Source of the DNA: Pyrus communis | Taxonomy: Eukaryota > Streptophyta > Magnoliopsida > Rosales > Rosaceae | Reading direction: 5' to 3' | Assembly: GCF_963583255.1 (NCBI RefSeq) | Contig: NC_084814.1 | Coordinates: forward strand, 23,830,315 to 23,894,314 | Length of the DNA stretch: 64,000 nt | Translations under genes and position numbers: made by a program | The notes under the pieces: model-generated | Seen by the model: the letters and a program-made list of their open reading frames with translations, nothing else | Told to the model about the DNA's origin: nothing | Database searches by the model: none | Part shown: piece by piece, positions 59,852 through 64,000 of the stretch | How the letters are laid out: each line of letters opens with the position of its first letter | Numbering within the stretch: position 1 is the stretch's first letter

Positions 59852-61599
59852 TTACAAGTTAACTTCTTTACAAAACCCAGCATTAAGAACTGTAGATATA
59901 ACACACAATTTAGTATGCTGCTTTGCTCGCGAGCTAGCTGCTGCCTCACCAATAACGATTTCGTTAACCAGGTCCTTGAAGATCAATCGTTCAACATCTA
60001 ACACTACTCCGGACGTGTCACCATGGAAAAACTGTCCAGCTTTCTGACCGGTTTGCACCATATCCTCCCACAGTATGTTTTTCAAACCATCATCCTCGTC
60101 CTCTAAGCTGCACTCCGGTTTCTTGGCTTGCAATTGTTCTGTCTCGCTAGACAGTTCCTTCAGAAGCTTTTGTGCGTTGAGGGTCTTCTTTGCGAGCTTG
60201 TCAGTCTTCAACCATGGCACGAGGAGCAAATAATGGGGTCATAATATCAACCAAAAAGCTTCATTGGGCCATCTCGTCAAGCACCTAGTAGGTACCTGCC
60301 AATTCCTGTTAACATATGCTGAAAGTTTATGCCAACATATATCGACAACTATTCTTACTTGCAGAAGCTTGTGAAGGGTAGATGCAGGATATTATGGAGT
60401 AATGTTGAAAACTGCCAAAACTTTTTAACTAAAGTATTTCATGCATGAAGAGAAAAAAGAAAGACAAATGTGATAGAAGAAAATAGAAGAAGTACAGGAA
60501 AAGAAGGTTGTGATTTAGTTTGTTTTAGTTGTCTATACGGGTCAAATACAATATAACAACAAATATACATGAGATTTTTGAAGTTATTGGAGACAAGGAC
60601 AACCAATGATCCCATGCTGGCTCCGCCATTGACGGGATGAATACCAGCTGAATCCAACTTGTGAACAAGAATCTCATTGACAGCGTAAAATATGAGTTTT
60701 CGATGAGATTTCTCTCTCTTGCTTCGCAAGGGTTACCTTATCAGGGCTGCATTCTTCTTTTGCAAGCAAACTGCTTGCCTTGGTTTTCTCCAAAACATAG
60801 AACAACACAGGGTTGATGGGGATGGCCTGAGGGATGGAGCTGAAATGTTGTCAAGCTGGAGCCGAGGTCTCTGGGTAGGAGGCCTGAAGCTAACAATATC
60901 TCAGAAATGTATCTATGGTCTGGATTTGTGTTCTGGCAGAGCGATGCAATATAGTCTGTTCTTGCTTCATCGTGATTATAGTTCAATCGTCTAAGCTTCT
61001 GAACTAAGTTTTCAAAGTTCTTCAATTTCATACGAATGATTTCCGATGTAAGACCAGATCCCTTGCTGTCAAGCTTATCTGCAGGATTCCATTGATCTTC
61101 ACCTTCGCTGTGGTTGGCATCTTCTGCACCATTGCCTGTATTCCAAAGAAGTATTTAAGTCGGATTTCATGGTCGAGAGAAAAAAACTGTTTCTAGATGC
61201 AAATATGTTCACCACTAATTCAACTCTATCTAATCTTTCTAGTGACATTAAGGTTCAAAATAACGTATTCCCTTCTAAAGGTTGAACTGTACCTTGAAGG
61301 GCATTCGGCATCTGCTTTACGAGAGATCGCGCATCATCTCTATATGCCGAGACATCAAGAACAGACATCGGACTAGGATGTTCTGGACCAACTGTAGCAA
61401 GTTCAGCAACAGATCCATACTCTTCCAACCTTGGACTTGATTTCTGAAATGTGCATATATAAAGTTATAAACTAAATTTTTCAAAAAGGATGAGTGGAAA
61501 CGGAAGATTAAAACACCTACTTGCTGCATTGAACCAGAAGCCAAATACTTGGCAGCTTTCAATGATGGACTCTGGTGCCATGAACCAGCAGTCAAGAAA
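59852..61599 (-). pseudogene. LONGIFOLIA/TRM-like DUF4378 protein, C-terminal part, frameshifted
   Basis: Exon pieces on the minus strand: up to 61521 (HQSPSLKAAKYLASGSMQQ), 61293-61443 (KSSPRLEEYGSVAEL), 61135 down to about 60650, and 60229-59852. They carry the DUF4378 core: ARTDYIASLCQNTNPDHRYI, then LLPRDLGSSLTTFQLHPSGHP, then WLKTDKLAKKTLNAQKLLKE and GVVLDVERLIFKDLVNEIVI. After HPSGHP the frame breaks at a four-G run (60818-60821); with three Gs the expected INP...VLEKTKASSLLAKEE frame would follow. No acceptor is apparent before the last exon and the N-terminal two thirds of the family are not in the window. LNG/TRM proteins act on microtubules and cell elongation. Likely a pseudogene; a base-calling error is the alternative for the shift. 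Confidence 0.7.
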
Positions 61600-61779
61600 T
61601 TTTCGTACAAGGGTTACGCAATTGGCTGATCGGTAAGGAATTTTAGGTTGCTGGGTTTGGATTCTGGGGTCAGGACTATTGTTAGTGTGGGAAAATAAGA
61701 GCTTATTGGGGTCACTTGCATCCATTGACCCCGCCCTAACTCCATTACTAGATTCAAACCTAGCACGCCTCATCCAGAG

Positions 61780-62290
61780 GTAGAGATCATCTTAATCATG
61801 GATTGGAGTACATAAATGGATTCCGGATTTTATCTGTTCAATGAGATAATGAGACAAAGACACAATAATCAGATCGTACTAAACTTTTTCGCGCATCCCT
61901 GATAATTGTATTGTTGTGCCTGGCCTGTGAGGGCTCTTAGCCACATGAATAATTCAATGTGCTCATCAGCGCCTGACCCTGAGATGTGGATCATCCAAGG
62001 CACATTAGCATGGCGTACTTCTCTTGTTCAAACCAGGGTTTGAAACCAAACTTCTACTCAGGAGGATAGATGGGGCGATTCAGGTGAGATCCAACGTAAA
62101 TCCAACTTTCTATGCACTAGTGGGATCCAGGCGGGCCGGGAGGGACCACCACGACTCCTCTATTCTTGAGACTCCATACATCCATTTTCAGATATGGACA
62201 GCTATCTCTCGAGCACAGGTTTAGGTTCGGCCTCAATGGGAAAATAAAACGGAGCACCTACAAGCGGGTGATGAAACAACACATGAATTA
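61780..62290. other. Region upstream of the DUF4378 remnant, not understood
   Basis: Mixed composition with GC-rich patches (about 61965-62200). No N-terminal exons of the DUF4378 gene and no transposon ends could be identified. Confidence 0.35.
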
Positions 62291-62956
62291 AACACCATGT
62301 AAACAAGAATACTCTTCTACTCTGGTATGTCACATGAAACACATAACCAGATGAACGTACATGATACAAATAAAGAATTTGGTTTACAAAATTCATCAGC
62401 TAATTCTACGAAAATACAGGATTTCACTACCTAACCCGACACACGCTCTATCTGTATGCTTGGTAAACAAAAACTGAAACATAACAACAACAAAAAACAA
62501 ATCATACTATTACAGGTTAAGTGAAACTTGGGCCGTAAGGAAGTTAGAAACATCAAGGACCCGAGGCACAAGATTGGCTTCTGAAGAAGGAATGATACGG
62601 GATAAACTGAAGATTGAGTGGTCTCTCTCTCTTCATTTTTTTCGTACATGAAGCAAATCCTCTTGCTGTTTTTCCTTTCCTGAATTTTGAGTGCATATTT
62701 CAGCACTACACTCCGGGCATGAATTCAATTCAAATTCCGGGGCAGCAGCACCTTTCGTATTCTTCTTTCTTCTCCTATTACTCAATTCTCCATGAGGCTG
62801 TGTGTGAGACATTTTGCTAGTCCTTCAAGCATCGGACCAGCTCACAGCATATCTTTTTGCAACATGATCTTCATGCCGAAGCACTCTGTGCAGTCCCGCG
62901 TATCCCTTACCCTCTCGGGTGGCAGTTGTGCTACATTTTCTACTTTACTCTCACTG

Positions 62957-63453
62957 TCCTCTTCATGCAGATTTCTAGCCTGTGGCCCCGATGTGAATCC
63001 ACCATCAACTTCGAGCCAGCCCCACCGTTACTCATCTGAGAAGCATGTAACAACGGTGTATTTTCAGGTCTGGCCAGGGCCAAAAGAGGACTGCGGACAA
63101 ACTGATTCGCTGAATCTTCTTACGAGTCCATATCTCGTTCATCCTCTCTCGTACTCACTGAATAACAACCTCCAAATGAAAAGGGCTTTCCTCAATGCAT
63201 ATAACGGCAACGAGGTACGGTTTTTCATTGAACAATTGTCATATCAAAATTTGAAACCATACATACGATATGAACACTTTATGTGAATTTCTGTAACCAA
63301 TTGTGATCATCTAGGGTTTTGGTGACATCTCGTTCGACGACTTTGTGCAGATGGAACAAGAGTTGAACAATACGATGGAAGATTTGAGCCGGATAAGGGT
63401 AGCAAACAGCGATCTAACGACGAGAGTTTGTGATCTTGATGAGAACCAAGGCA
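62957..63453 (+). CDS. Two exons of an unrecognised gene (partial)
   Basis: An open frame through at least 62957-63214 ends ...MKRAFLNAYNGNE at a GTACGG donor. After a 100-bp intron ending 'catctag', exon 63315-63453 continues in phase as GFGDISFDDFVQMEQELNN, then MEDLSRIRVANSDLTTRV, stopping at a perfect GTAAGT donor. The second exon is acidic with leucine heptads and may be a coiled coil. I cannot name the family; the start and the later exons are not established, and it could be a fragment produced by the local duplication. Confidence 0.45.
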
Positions 63454-63577
63454 GTAAGTCAAGCTACGGATTCTGATACACAAATAAAGGTCCTTGGGTC
63501 CATGATTGCATAGTACAAGAGATCCATATTCCGGGAGGAGGAGATTCAAACTTGCCATCCCGGGTGAGAGGTAAATG

Positions 63578-63612
63578 TTCTTCACCGCGTGAGTTACATA
63601 CGCGGTGAAGAA
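63578..63612. repeat. Perfect 13-bp inverted repeat with 9-base loop
   Basis: 'ttcttcaccgcgt' and 'acgcggtgaagaa' pair exactly around 'gagttacat', with partial extension outwards (atg/cat). Function unknown; possibly the centre of a MITE. Confidence 0.8.
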
Positions 63613-64000
63613 ACATCCACACATTAGCACACTATGAAACATATAACCAACTAATCGAACACAATAAGAATATTGCTTATATATAAAACCGGTACATAAC
63701 TAGAACGAAGAATTATGCCAACAAAAATCAGTAGCAGACTCTTTGAAGATATCGTATTTCTTACCTAAGTTGAATAAAACGCCATATCCTTCTAGCTCTG
63801 TGTGCTTGGTAAACAAAAACTGAAACAAAACAATGAATCATACTTTTACACGTTAGAATTGCACCGTTAGGAAGCAAAAAACATCGAAGGATCCAGGGTA
63901 CAAGAGAGGCTTCTCAAGATGGAGCTGCCGAACAATTTTATCTTGGCTGGGAGCAAAAAGGTTCCATGTGGGTTGCCAAAACAACATACACAATTATTCA

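Larger units (their letters stand above)
62430..63930. repeat. Imperfect direct repeat of ~150 bp, 1.35 kb apart
   Basis: 62450-62590 and 63795-63930 share 'tgcttggtaaacaaaaactg', 'aatcatact', 'gaaacatcaagga'-like and 'gaggcttct' in order. Looser similarity upstream (62330-62400 against 63630-63700) suggests a local tandem duplication whose second unit leaves the window. Confidence 0.55.

Noticed and set aside
1..64000. CRISPR arrays, bacterial operons or phage-like systems
   Set aside because: The window is plant nuclear DNA; no regularly spaced identical repeats with unique spacers and no operon-like gene packing were seen.

Overview
This is a stretch of plant nuclear DNA: AT-rich, intron-containing genes with GT..AG splice sites, (CT)n, (GA)n and (AT)n microsatellites, an interspersed tRNA gene and many small transposons. 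Two solo LTRs of the 5S-rRNA-bearing Cassandra type, plus a MITE I remember as very common in apple and relatives, point to a eudicot, probably Rosaceae (apple/pear/peach group). That placement is inference, not proof. All gene models were built by hand from reading frames, splice sites and phase.

Layout. 1-2759 (-): 5' part of a GDPD5/6-type glycerophosphodiester phosphodiesterase, running off the left edge. 4216-15964 and 16902-23817: two copies of a ~6.9 kb tandem duplication, each with a Ninja/AFP-family gene on the minus strand (289 and 295 aa). The first copy was later split by a decayed 4.86 kb Copia retrotransposon (11071-15930); the second copy still shows the empty insertion site and instead carries several MITEs. 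24342-25201: a retroposon with 17-bp target duplications. 25516-26729 (-): TOM5, 54 aa in two exons. 27816-28507 (+): a RIQ/DUF1118 thylakoid protein. 29006-32124 (-): a G3BP-like NTF2+RRM+RGG protein in eight coding exons. 33.4-39.1 kb: gene-poor, with a hAT-like element nested inside a MITE. 39185-39580 (+): a small protein resembling a plant-specific complex I subunit. 40.7-46.9 kb: a transposon cluster (solo LTR, non-autonomous LTR element, MULE, two hAT-type MITEs). 52960-54093 (+): a CIN-class TCP transcription factor. 56.5-57.4 kb: a MITE and two Cassandra solo LTRs. 59266-59337 (-): tRNA-Thr(CGU). 59852-61599 (-): the C-terminal part of a LONGIFOLIA/TRM-like DUF4378 gene, frameshifted and 5'-truncated. 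62.9-63.5 kb (+): two spliced exons of an unrecognised gene.

The genes do not form one pathway; they are independent housekeeping or regulatory genes. The main interest is the evolution of the sequence: the AFP duplication with a datable insertion and a paralogous empty site, and many mobile elements whose boundaries can be fixed by target site duplications. I saw no convincing new defence-like or enzymatic system.
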